A stretch of 64,000 nucleotides of DNA from Adenanthera pavonina (taxonomy: Eukaryota > Streptophyta > Magnoliopsida > Fabales > Fabaceae). A model generated the notes under the pieces. That model did not search any database, was not told the origin of the DNA, and was given only the letters and a program-made list of their open reading frames with translations. Location: NCBI GenBank assembly GCA_026686845.1, contig JAIVEN010000019.1:31128501-31192500 (forward strand). Reading direction: 5' to 3'. The position numbers were made by a program, and so were the translations under genes. Shown piece after piece: positions 21,331 through 33,414 of this stretch (position 1 is its first letter; each line of letters starts with the position of its first letter).

Positions 21331-23536
21331 AGAATTTCATTGGGACGGATCCCTTTTCGTCCCTGGCTGTTCAACTCTTTTATGGTCTCTCTGTTGGTGT
21401 AATTGTGAGATGTGAATAAAAAAGTCCACATTCCTTCTTCTCGGAATCAATTCAGTTCAAGTTGTGTGTGGATATGTGATCCTATGTACTTGCCTTCTGA
21501 GAATAATAATTTCCCATTCCCGCCTTCGTACATGCAGATATAGACCCCCTGCATCTTCTTTTACGCTATGATTCAACTGTTACACACGTATTAAACAATT
21601 TGTGGATGTTAACCAAATGGCTATGGGGACAATATTCACTTGGAATGTGGTTCTTTTCTTCTTAGTGACGTACAAGCTGATTATCATGTTTGTGATTCAG
21701 TTCCTGATCATATGACTGATGGTTAGTGTCTTGTTAATTTGTGGGATTAATTGTTGAAAAATGGAAGAAATATAAGAATAAGAAGAATCCGACTGCATTG
21801 ATAAACTTGTCTGAACAAAAAATTATCTGAGACACCCTATCAATTATGATGAGCTGGACTCGGTCAACGCTGACTACGCACAAACATAGCCCCAAAATGA
21901 AGAAAGAAGATAATATAATATACCAACCGAAGTGGAAAATCCTTACCAAGTAAAGAACATGGAGTGTATAGATGTGTGTGTGTGCACACCCAGCGAACAA
22001 AAGAGAAAACGGAACCTCTAGAAATAGAATGAGAAAAAGACAACGAATTAACGATGCATATCAGTGGGAGGTCAAAAAACAAAAATGACACACAATAAAA
22101 TTTAATAAAACATGGAACGGGATGCATTAAGCTTAACTTTAACCCATAGAATATCTACAATGGTCAACACAGTAACCAATTCGTCCAGCTGATGTGTCTG
22201 CGAAATCATTTGCTTACATTGTACATATCCTAAGAGATAAGATCCCCTAAACAAATCAATTGATGATCTGTCCCAAAATGTTGCCCAAGGAAAGTTGGTG
22301 AGGAGAGTCCACCAATTATTGTCATTAATTAATACAACTTTTTTAAATCATGGTAATCCTTAAAAAAGTATATCAAGTAGTTTGGTTCTAATTTATTTCT
22401 CATTATAAGCGTGAGTCTATCCTTAATTTTTAATAGACAACTACTCCTATATCTTATTCATTATTATTCTTAAACAAACATGTGTTTATAAAAAAAAATA
22501 AATCTCCCATACCGTTTTCTAATCTTGTGTCCGTTAGAACCTTGAAGTAACGTGCACGATTCTACATGACAATATCTTATAGCCATCAATGTTGCGGATT
22601 CTCTTTCATTAATTTAATTAAAATTTTTATCAGCCAATGAAAAACTATAATTTCACGAAATGTTATTTTTTTTAAACGAAAACGTAATTCAAAATCTTTT
22701 TTTTTTGGCCAAATAATTCAAAGTTAATACTAGAGTTTATATTGTACATGTTAGGAGATAGAGACTTTGAACTACTACTCACATTAAGTAGTTTTATCCA
22801 ATTTGCAAGTCCAATTGATAAAAAATAATTACAATGTATCTTTTAATTTTAAAGAATAAAAATTATTATTTTTAAATCTATGAAATCTTACAATTTAAAG
22901 TATGATTTAAAAGAGAAAAAGATAATTTAACCAATAATCATACTTAAACCCTTTCCCATTTTTTGATCTTATCTATACAATGCACAAATAAAAGCATTTT
23001 CAACCCACTGTGTATATTTTTTGGTTGTATAAATTAAATTTTAAACTCTGTGTAAATATTATTTATTGATGATAAAAAAATTATTTATTAACAAATATTT
23101 TTTCTAATTCATATTATAAGATATTTTATATGATAGGTTTTTTATTTAAAATATAGGGTATTAGATATTTTTCTTCTCATTTTATTTCTATTTTTAATAT
23201 TTTATTTTTTCTCATTTATAATACTATAATAATAATAAAATAAAATATTTAATAAAAATAAAATAAAAAATATAAATATTTTTTATATTAATTTTAATTA
23301 AAAAATAATTTTTTAATATATATATGTTATTGATATAAAATATTTTATAATAGGGGTAGATGGACCAATTATTTTCAGCGGAAAGGCATAAAGGGATTGA
23401 ATTGAATATTCTAAAGCTGCAAATTTCACGGGATTCCTAGAACTGAAGACAATCACCTTTTTTAGCACTAACTTCCAGGAATTCACTTCTATCTCCTTAC
23501 TGAACAGTTGATCCAAAGAATCTGATCGGCACGGCC
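21331..23536. other. Intergenic region between GGT and AGT2-like genes
   Basis: The first 200 bp probably hold the GGT 3' UTR (AATAAAA-like GTGAATAAAAAAG near 21415). A moderately complex block at 21740-22310 has short open frames without domains. From 22400 on it is AT-rich and simple. No gene was recognised. Confidence 0.45.
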
Positions 23537-26500
23537 ATGGCTTTGCAAGGGCTACTGAAGAAAGCCGTCGCAAAATCCAAGTCCAGGTTCGACGTTTCTC
23601 TCTGCGGCGCATTTTCTACAGTTCCTTCTTCTCCTTTCACTACTTCCGCCGCTGCTACGCATGCTGCTCGCCCGCCTCAGCTTCCACCATTTGATTACCA
23701 GCCTAAGCCATACAAAGGCCCATTGACCGATGAAGTTTTCGCTAAACGCAGGAAGTTCCTGGGTCCTTCTTTATTCTATTACTATCAGAAACCTGTAAGT
23801 CTCCAAAACAAATCAAACCTTATCTATTTTTTTCTTTAACTGCTTACGCTGGAATTCTAATAAAAAGCATTCCAAAGTATTCTACTTTCTGTTATTCTCT
23901 GTATTTGTGTGTGTATATGCATTTCGTTGGGATCTGTTTCATCCATCATTTTCTGATTCCTTTCTTGATCTGCATGCGTATGGATAGTCATAGTTGTAAT
24001 TTTCGCTTTCATCATGCATATCAGTTTTTTATATGCACAGCATTTGTTCTTAATTTTAACCGCATGTGGTTTGTTTGCATATCTCTTTTCAAATTTATCC
24101 GCACGAGTAGTTGTTTGAGTGACTTGTGCGTATCGATATTGTATAGATGAAAGTGCTATGAATTTTCTAGTGAAATGCCAATCTGATAACTGATAACTGA
24201 TGAAACCTCAACTGATCATAGACTTGTTCTGGAAATTCTTAAAATTTGGGCGCAACAGTGCAAGGAATGGACTAAATCTGAGAAGTTCAACTTACTCCAG
24301 CAAAAAATCTACTTGATTCTTTTATTCGTTGGGCGAGGGGATTCCTTGTTTCTTTCTTTTATACATTAGCAATGGGGTTTATTAGCTTGGCCTCAGAGGG
24401 ACCATCAAAGGGAGCTGATGCATTCAGCAATGTCAATATCTGGTCTGGTGTGCTTGTATACAATTTACTCATGCAAGTTTTCCTCAGTAACTCCCGTCCA
24501 TTCAATGCATTTGTTTGAAAGAAGACTTTCCGTGAATCAGTTTCTGCAATGATATTTTATTCTGCTTCTACCACCATGTATCCTTTCGTGATTTTAATGT
24601 GATCTGATCTCTTGACTTTGAAATAATGTCCTCCTATTTTGTATTGTGCGGTTCAGCATGGCCACAACTGTTATTATATCTTGTCACTGCTTATTAAGAT
24701 ATGGATGGTCCAAGCCATCCATATAGTTGAGTGTATGGTTTGTGAACTGTGCACCCTTTTTAGTACTTTTTTCCTTCTAGTTTTCCTATAAGCGTTGTAT
24801 ATCTAATTCAAACTTTAATTTGTTCTAATAGCTCAACATAGTTGAAGGCAAAATGCAATATCTATTTGATGAGAGTGGCAGGCGTTATCTTGATGCTTTT
24901 GGTGGAATAGTTACTGTTTCTTGTGGGCATTGCCATCCTGAAGTTTTGAATGCTATCATGGAGCAGAGCAAACTTCTACAGCATGCTACAACTATATATC
25001 TACACCATGCAATAGCTGATTATGCTGAGGCACTGGCATCAAAAATGCCTGGAAACCTTAAGGTCAACTTTCTCGTCATTAGTTGTGTTTGATTCCTGTT
25101 TCTGCATAGTGAAAAGTTAAACATTTTGGTAAAAACAGATTGTGACGCTGGTATCATTTCATAATACCCAACCATTTTGAAATGTCTCTAATACTCACCC
25201 AATATTCCTATATAAGCATGTTTCCAAAATAGCAACATTTTCTCTATGTCATTATTTTGCTTTATTTCTCCCATCTAGTTAGTTTTTAGTGACTGAAATG
25301 AAGGGATGAACCGATGAATGGGAGCCCTTCTGCTAAGGCACTGATTGGTGAAACATAATGTTTAATATTTTAGTTTTCTTGATTATATTGCAATGTGGAA
25401 CATAATTATCGAGTAAACAATTTTAAATTGCAGGTTGTTTATTTTGTAAATTCTGGAACAGAAGCAAATGAATTAGCAATGTTGATGGCCCGTTTATACA
25501 CTGGTAATCTTGGTATGATTTCTTTGAGGAATGCATATCATGGAGGCAGTTCTGGTACACTTGGGCTGACTGCTCTGAACACATGGAAATACCCAATACC
25601 AGAGGTATGTCTATATAATTGGTTACATGATCTCTAAAGTTTGATTAATCCTATGTGGCACTGTCAACGTTCAATTTGAGCCATCAGTTGCATACAAATA
25701 TCACTAACCATGGCAATATAAGCTTAATTTTTTCCCCTTTCAACTTTTCTTGGCTCTTGAAGTTTACTGTGTGAAAAGTGCAAGAACCAATGTTACAATG
25801 TGCTTACCAAAAAGATCAGGCTGGTTTTTCTTTTCTTTTTGGTTATTTGGTTTCTAAGGTAAAACAGAACAACAGTGGAAAGACGTTTACCAGGACTGCA
25901 TGCTAGTTTAGCTGAAATATACCATTGTGAGTGTAGTATTCATTTTTATATTAAAGATGGTGATATACTGGTTATTCTTATCAAAATTTTGAACATTTTA
26001 AGGGAGAAATTCATCACGTTATGAACCCAGATCCATATATTGGAGTCTTTGGCTCAGATGCTAGTAGTTATGCCAAAGAAGTACAGGATCACATTGACTA
26101 TGGCACTTCAGGAAACGTTGCTGGGTTTATAGCTGAAACAATACAGGTTCATATAATTTACCACATCTAATGCTCAAATTAATATTCATGGCTATACTTG
26201 GTCTGTTTTTACTATTTATAATTTCTTCATGACATACAGGGAGCTGGAGGAGCAGTTGAACTGGCGCCTGGGTACTTAAAACTAGTGTATGACATTATCC
26301 ACAAGGCGGGAGGTGTCTGCATTGCTGATGAGGTTCAGACTGGGTTTGGGCGAACAGGAAGCCATTACTGGGGATTTGAGACTCAGGACGTCATTCCTGA
26401 TATAGTTACCATGGCAAAGGTCTAGACCATCATCTCATCTTTTACTAATTCCACGAAACCTAGACAATTGGATTGCAACATCATTTGTCTATCATGATAT

Positions 26501-27616
26501 TAATTATTATCTATTTTGTTAGCATAATTTAATGTTTTTCGTTTCATCGTTTTTTTGCTTATTTCATTTTGTGTTCTCTTTATGATTTTTTTTTTCCTTT
26601 TCATTAAACTGATTTTGATGAAGTGCCTTATGTGCCTTCCATATCTTGCAGTCATTTTATCATTTCTCATGTTTATATGTATCAGGGTATTGGCAATGGT
26701 TTGCCATTAGGTGCCGTGGTTACAACTCCAGAAATTGCAAGTGTGATGGCCCAAAAGATTCAATTTAATACTTTTGGTGGGAACCCTGTATGTTCTGCTG
26801 GTGGACATGCAGTGCTTCAGGTTCTTGATAAGGAAAAGCGCCAATCTCATTGTGATCTTGTTGGTTCTCACTTGCTTGAGCGTTTGAGGTCTCTTATGCA
26901 AAGACATGAAAGTATGTAATCTTGAATTCAACATCCCCGAAATATTTCTTTTATTGTTTTGTACTCTACTTTTGTTTTATATGCTTGGTTGAATAGAGGC
27001 ATATATTTGGGTACGAGGGGCCTTAGTTGCTCAATCTTAATCCATGGACTGCTTTCTAAGAGTCAGATTGCATCTGCATGTTGTGTTATATGAATGTGAC
27101 TGTTTCTCATTTTTCTGAAATTATATGGTTGTATAGTCTCATAATTGTTATATTTTGCACCAGTCATTGGAGATGTGAGGGGAAGAGGTTTAATGTTGGG
27201 GATAGAATTTGTTACTGATCGAAAAGAGAAGACACCTGCAAAGACTGAAACTGCGGTTTTATTTGAAAAACTCAGAGGTATCAAAATATGCTGGCCAACC
27301 CAAAATAATTATTTTATGTACATGAAGCGTTCCCCAAAAATTTCTTTTGAACATGCTAACTATCTACTTTCTTTTGAATTGTGAAGAGCTTGGTGTTCTA
27401 GTTGGCAGAGGAGGATTGCGTGGAAATGTTTTTAGGATTAAGCCACCGATGTGTTTCACCAGAGAGGATGCAGGTTTTGTTCATTTTGTGCTCTCTTATA
27501 TTAATTCTTTGTTGTTGAAGTCTGTTGAGAGAAGAATGTTATTTCATTCACTGGTTTCTTAATAATATGCAGATTTTTTAGCGGATGCCTTGGACTATGC
27601 TCTATCAAAGCTTTGA
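23537..27616 (+). CDS. AGT2: Alanine:glyoxylate aminotransferase 2-like, mitochondrial (9 exons)
   Basis: Exons: 23537-23794, 24832-25062, 25434-25604, 26003-26146, 26240-26419, 26686-26911, 27164-27277, 27387-27473, 27573-27616; all phases agree, giving 484 residues. It is a class III PLP aminotransferase, expected to use alanine and glyoxylate or related beta-amino acids. The N-terminus is basic and Ser/Ala-rich (KKAVAKSKSRF), as in mitochondrial presequences. Motifs: LDAFGGIVTVSCGHCHPEV, NSGTEANELAM (PLP phosphate region), NAYHGGSSG, the Asp of CIADEVQTGFGRTG, and the Schiff-base Lys at the end of exon 5 (TMAK, then GIGNGLPLGAV). RGRGLMLGIEFV and FRIKPPMCFT close the fold. It is complete, with no damage seen. 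AGT2, AGT3 and PYD4-type paralogs are hard to separate; the GGT neighbour favours AGT2. Confidence 0.95.
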
Positions 27617-28655
27617 GAACCTGCTCGGAGCCAAGATGATTAGGTATATATGAACTCGTGATTACCGGGCCAGACTGCTATACTAAAAGAACACTTAACC
27701 CAGTCCATATCTATATATATGTATCATATATACCTTTGAATAACGATGCAATGCCCAACCCCTCACAGAGTGGATTTCTTTCTTGTTGACGGCGAGATTA
27801 TCTCAATTGTGAATGTTGACTGGTATCATAAATTGAACTAACCTAAAGTTATGGCACTCACACCTCCTGTACTAAGAGGCAGAAATGCTTGTGTAGACTG
27901 ATGAATAAGTGACTGTTTCTCGAATTGACGCCTTGCATTGCATGAGTAACTTCAGAAATGTGATTTTGTCCTCGTCTTTTATAGGGAATGTCACGCATAG
28001 TCAGATTTTGTTTAGAAAATTGTTTTTCTCTGTGAGATTGAATTGTGTGTTTTATCAATGGTAAATTATACAGTGCATCGTTTAATAAGTAATTTATAGA
28101 CCAGATTCAATACAGATAATCATATAATTAAATAACTGTTGACTGGAAATGGGATCCATTTAACCTTGCACAGTAAATAAAGACGAGGACAAAATGGCTT
28201 ACTGTACTAAAAGTTTATGAATATATAGATGTAATAACTCCTCCATAACAAAGGCACCTAACGGAAAAAGAAGAAAATTAAAAAGAAAGCATATGCATTT
28301 TAAGATGGTTATTATCAAGAGCTATTAAATAGAAAACAGTTGTCCATGAAGAGTGAATTTATTCTAGTAACGCACATCTTTATACACATTTACATCTGGA
28401 TTGCCAATTTCCATAAAGACTCATTACATATCCTAGATGTTATATCTAGACAGCAACACCTAGCTTCCAAGATAAATTTATTTACAAGCTCCTAATCATA
28501 TAGTGACCATATTTACAACCTCTTCATAACGCAAGACTGCTGGAAAAATTGGGGGCACCCCGCACCACACGTGGCAAATTCTTTCATGGTCTTGAAGAAG
28601 ACACGGGCCACACTCATGTTTGTTCACGTGACAAGTTTGTTCTGTGTTTGCAAGA
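27617..28655. other. Intergenic region between convergent AGT2-like and TGA genes
   Basis: It holds the 3' UTRs of the two convergent genes. No further gene, RNA or element was recognised. Confidence 0.5.
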
Positions 28656-31600
28656 CTAAGCTGGTTCGGAAGGACGATTAGCCCAAAGGGAGCTCAAAGC
28701 TCGCAAGCGTTGGAAGTATTCCCCTAGAGCAAGCAAGCACCGAGCTGCCTGACGAATTGTAAGGATTCGAAACATTTGCTGCAAGGTTTCCTGCCGAAGA
28801 TGGTCAGCCTGTTTCACATAACCCTTTGTTATATTTGCTAAATGCCAAGGTAAAGCTTTTCAGTCAAAACGCACTAAGAAGTAATTATGGTGTTCGTGCG
28901 TGTCTCTAAAAACACACACACACACACACACACAACGGTATAAAAACACCAGGATACTTCATCATCCAACTATGGCCACCTTCCATGACCATTCTTCTTA
29001 AATGTAAAATCATAACATTAATACTTGGTAAAATAACATTGCAAGTTTGCAACGTAAGAAAGTCAATTTATCGATTCCCTGGGGCTTGAACTGACTTTTA
29101 AGAGTGTAAAAGTACTCTTTCAATGTATTCTCACGGATGATGTAAGACTGCGAATCATTATTTCTTTTCACTTCCAGGTAGGTAGAGACAGTCAAAGGCA
29201 TGTTGGGGAAGGACACTTTTCTTGGCTAGACATAGGCATACAAATTACAAGTGTGGCTGGAACAGGCCATGCATTGAAAAAAAATGGCCATTAAGAAAGT
29301 GGAGTTCATTACCTGGGTCACAAAGCTCACCAGAGCTTCCAACTTCTCCACTGCAACAGCCATCTGAGGAATATAAGTTCCGTCAACCAGTTGTCCAGCT
29401 GCCACAGTTTCAGCAAGTATCTGCTGAAGTCTGTCCCTTCCTTGTGAAAGGGCATCTTCTGCTTGCTGGCATGATTGTCCAAGATTATAAACATCCAATC
29501 GTTGTTGCTCTGTCAAAGGTTCAATCAAAGGGACAAGAACCTGCATTTAAAACAAATTTGTCAACATGCATATTATGTTAAAAAGTTACGATGACAACAG
29601 AAATTATCTCACATTTGAATCAAGTAGCCCAGTGAACATTTACATTTCAAGTGTGCAGATGTAATTCTTGAGAGAGCAATAGAGTCAATACAAAATCTAA
29701 ATGTCACCTGACCTGACCCTACTCTCTAGAACAATTAATGGGTGGGTGATTGCAATTTTAGGTTCTATAAGCATTTAAGTACGTCATACCTAATGTATAA
29801 AAATAGAAACACATTAATACAGTTTTGAATTTTACCCTGTACAAGATGCTAGTAAGAAAAACCTAATGATAGTGGGAACTCAAAGGCTAATGTTTGACTC
29901 CTACCACTTGCTGTAAGTATTCCTAATTCAGGTCCACTCCCGGGCAGTCCCTGTTGTATTCAGGACAGACAATGAAAACAAGAGGTTTATGCTTCCTGTG
30001 ACCACGACATGCAAAAGGAAATGTCCATAGGATGCAATGAACATAAGAAGCCATAAATTGCATTAGCATGGTACGTACACAACTAAGGAACATCTGGCGA
30101 GAAATTAAAATAAAAAAAAGATTCCTATTCGAGAAAATACACAATATCCTATAGTTTTACCTCCCCCAGCAGTGGCAAGGGTTTTTCATCACTTGCTGCA
30201 AATAAGATTAGTAGTATTAATTGGATGCCTGTGGTTCAGATAGAAGACCTAATGAACTCCAAAATCAATTATTATGAAGTAAGGTAACTCATAAAGATCA
30301 AGGATTTGAAAACAAAACTGTCCAAAAGGAAGAAGCAAACTTTGGAATCATATTTTCAAATAGCAGAGGCGGTATGTATTGGGAGTTGGGAGGGGAAGGG
30401 AAGGGAAGGTTAAATGATAATTCCCCTTCCCATTGTTTGATAAAACTTTCTCCTCCAAAAATTAAGAGAATTTAAAACTACAATAGAGGGGAGGACTTTG
30501 AAGGATTTTTGAGGGCTAGATGAAATCTTCCATTTTTCTGCCCTTCTCGTAAAAAGCACCCAAACAAAGGAGAGGTTTCAATGAAACCTGTCCTTCCATT
30601 CCCCTCCATTTTCCCTCTCTAAAAATACCAAGACGCTTCTCTCTCTCCACCGAGGAATGAGAACATTAGGATGTTAAAATTCTCTAAATAACCAATAGCC
30701 GTTCAAAATGTCATACATTTATCATGATTTTGTTTATCTAGAGAATCCTAAAAGATTATGGGAACACATCCTAGTTTTATGAACGCTAATTAAATTCAGA
30801 ACCTGCAGATTCTATGAATAAATTTCTCAGCTTCATTCATTGGCTAGATATGAAGAATCACCTTCAGAAGCTCAGATGGTCGGAATCCTCCAATCCACAA
30901 GAAAAACCGTTCAGCTGTTGTTTTCCACATGCCAAACAAAACATAGAAAACATCCACTTTTGCAGCTGCTGATTTCATGCGGAAGAGGTCAGAATAGTGA
31001 TTCATTATACCATCTACAAGTATCCTGAGCTCTATGTCACTGATATGAGCATTTAAAGCAGTTCTCAATTCACAAATTTGTCTATTTTGTTTTTCTACCC
31101 AGTGCCCATACTCCATCTCAAAGGTTGTGATGCCTGCAGAGTTGTTAGTTTGAGTCTTTTTAGAATGCAAGAATTAGTTGGAAAATTGAAGTGTATTATA
31201 ATACAAGAATTTTGGGAGCACGGTAGAAAAAAACAAAACAAGAATTTAGATGATGGCTTTGCATGCAAGTGATATACTCACAGAACAAAAATTATATTTT
31301 TTTTAAAAAAAAATAGCATTATCATAGCCATCATGATATGGATTAACGACAAGAAATGGCAAAATTCAATATTTAGCAATGACTAATCAATATTTAGCAA
31401 CAAAATAACAAACCTGGATTTACAGATCCAGCAAATACCAGATTATCAGAGTCCAAACCACAACCAATAAAAGATCCCTGCAGTTTTGTTTCCTCACAAA
31501 TTAAAAGAGAAAAAAACAGCTGTTGATCTATAGAAATCAAAGCACTGAAGAAGTTAAGAGTGGTTCTTCTCTGTACCTGCTGTCTTGCGCGGTCCAGCTC

Positions 31601-32535
31601 TTGCTCTAACTTGATCAGCTTCAAACGACTTGATTCTAATTGTTGAACATAGGCCTGTAAGGAAATATCAAAAAAACATTTAAATTTATGCAAATGTCAT
31701 AAAACTTTTTTTATATTTATCACATATCTTCAATGCAAAATCGTTCAAACCTTTTTCCTCAGACGACTCTTACGAGCAGCCTCTCGATTTTGTGCAAGAC
31801 GTCTTTGTATCTGCATGTTTTATAATGTTATATTCCCATCTCAGTTGCCATATAAGCATCAAACAGAAATATGGAAAGTATGAATGCATGCCAGACATCC
31901 AAAATCTAGAAGCACAGGACATAGTCTTTTGCATCAGGCACAGATTCCTTAAAGAAACCAAATTGGGGTGGTCTAGCATGCCTTCAATTGTCACCCAGTT
32001 TGTTCATAAAGCTAAGGATGAAGCAAAAAAAAAAAAATCTAAAAAAGGAAGGAACTGCCCTTCCCAGTGCCAAAACATCACTGGAGATTCTCTCTTGATT
32101 AAAATGTTTTGGAAAAAAAGAAAGCCATCGGATAGGACATAAGGACAACATACTACAGATAAGCTTTGAAACGTGAAAAGAGCCTTTCTCATAACATACT
32201 CTTACCTTTTCTATAGACTTATTGGCTTCTTGGTCGTAATTCTTAGGAATTCCAAGCATTCCTTGAGATGCATCCTCTGACTAGTAACCAAAAGAAATTA
32301 ATTTTCTTAGCATGCAGAATAAGCATTTTTTTCAATTTGCCAAAAAATATAAAGCACAAGTTTTGTAAAGTTGCACCTGATTATCTAACTTCACATCTCC
32401 CTCATCAATTAAGGGCACAGATGGACTTAGATTACAGTTATTTTTGAAGTTTTCTTCCCACATACTAATCTGGTGGATAGGATCATATACACCCATCCTT
32501 CTTGTGGAAACAAACTGTGTGGATGTAGAATTCAT
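28656..32535 (-). CDS. TGA1: TGA bZIP transcription factor, clade I (TGA1/TGA4 type)
   Basis: Coding exons: 32535-32377, 32280-32206, 31810-31751, 31654-31577, 31477-31414, 31133-30862, 29540-29313, 28808-28656; phases agree, giving 362 residues (TGA1 is 368 from memory). The start MNSTSTQFVSTRRMGVYDP matches clade I. The basic region RRLAQNREAARKSRLRKKAYV (about 80-100) leads into a leucine zipper (LESSRLKLIKLEQEL). The DOG1/TGA domain follows: FEMEYGHWVEKQNRQICELR, FRMKSAAAKVDV and ERFFLWIGGFRPSELLKV, ending REYF-like GEYFQRLRALSSLW. Such factors bind TGACG sites and work with NPR co-regulators in defence and nitrate responses. One cysteine of the TGA1 redox pair is replaced: Tyr254 stands where TGA1 has Cys260, while Cys260 here matches TGA1 Cys266. 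Confidence 0.94.
28910..28934. repeat. CA microsatellite
   Basis: About a dozen CA units lie in intron 7 of the TGA gene. Confidence 0.95.
30376..30625. repeat. MITE-like insert with G-rich/C-rich inverted ends in TGA intron 6
   Basis: The left side is GGGAGGGGAAGGGAAGGG and the right side CCTTCCATTCCCCTCCATTTT, so the ends are inverted purine/pyrimidine tracts. It lies wholly in the 1.3-kb intron 6. Boundaries and TSD are not resolved. The left tract matches the G-quadruplex pattern. Confidence 0.5.
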
Positions 32536-33404
32536 GCTCTACTATGGACTGATTAGTGCAGAAATTCAATCAGCATTATACACACGAGTTTTTACAAGAA
32601 ACTGCTGTGAAGAATAAACAAATTGCATTTAAGTTAATCAATCATTAAAAGTTAGTTTAACTTAAAAGAGTAATAATAGAAATAATGAAAACTCACAAGC
32701 AAAACTAAAAGAATCAACTGCCCATTTACATTTACACACTGACATGGTTTGATGGTACAGAATTGTCAAACACTGAAGAAAATATTCTGATCTAATCATG
32801 ATATAACAATGCAGTAACAGATCAATTTGATTGGTAAGACTGGAAGAAATTTTATGATATAATATATTCCAGAGGTAATAAACCCAGAGAAAACATTAAT
32901 GGTGCCCAAAATTTGCAGTCAAGTAAATCAAGCATGCATAGCTCTACAAGACCACCCCAACCAAAATGCTGCTCCGCACTAAAGATAGTATCTAACAAGG
33001 ATAATCAGCTACCACTGAGATGAATTTTATTGATTGAAACAGAATTACATGGAAGGAAGGAACCTACCAGGTCTAGAGTAAATGTAATGGATACAATTTC
33101 TTTAAGAGAATTACATAAAGTAAATATTTCAGTTTCTAAGATATCAACATCCCAGCTCTTCAGCCCTAGCTACCATTGAGATTTGAGATGATAAGCAAGC
33201 TCGGGAGCAAGAGATGATAAAGCAGTTTAACTTAGTCTTCTTAGATGTCCCAGCGTTAGAGTAGGATGAGGAGTAGAAAACATTAAGTTCCTGGAGCTTA
33301 GAATCAAGCAGTCTCGTCATATGGCATCATTGTTTCCATTTTAGTAGTGATTGAAATACAGAGAGAGAGGGGAGAGAGAGACAGATTAAATGTATTGAGG
33401 GAGC
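32536..33404 (-). promoter_or_regulatory. Probable 5' leader of the TGA gene
   Basis: On the minus strand a TATA-like ATTTATAAAT (33414-33405) is followed by a CT-rich leader and then, after several hundred bases with possible introns, the TGA start at 32535. The upstream region 33780-33910 could hold a second leader. Transcript data would be needed to set the exact exons. Confidence 0.45.
33304..33339 (-). other. Short upstream ORF (11 codons) in the TGA leader region
   Basis: Minus-strand ATG at 33339 opens METMMPYDETA and a TGA stop. It follows the CT-rich leader after the TATA-like box. If retained in the mature RNA, it could reduce TGA translation; this is inference. Confidence 0.4.
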
Positions 33405-33414
33405 ATTTATAAAT
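33405..33414 (-). promoter_or_regulatory. TATA-like box upstream of the TGA leader
   Basis: ATTTATAAAT is followed about 30 bases downstream on the minus strand by a CTCTCTCTCCCC pyrimidine patch, a common plant core-promoter layout. Confidence 0.5.

Noticed and set aside
21734..22127. Minus-strand frames of about 87 codons
   Set aside because: Hydrophobic, low-complexity, overlapping in two frames, no recognisable domain.
29222..29581. Plus-strand 119-codon frame
   Set aside because: It is antisense to TGA exon 7 and its introns.
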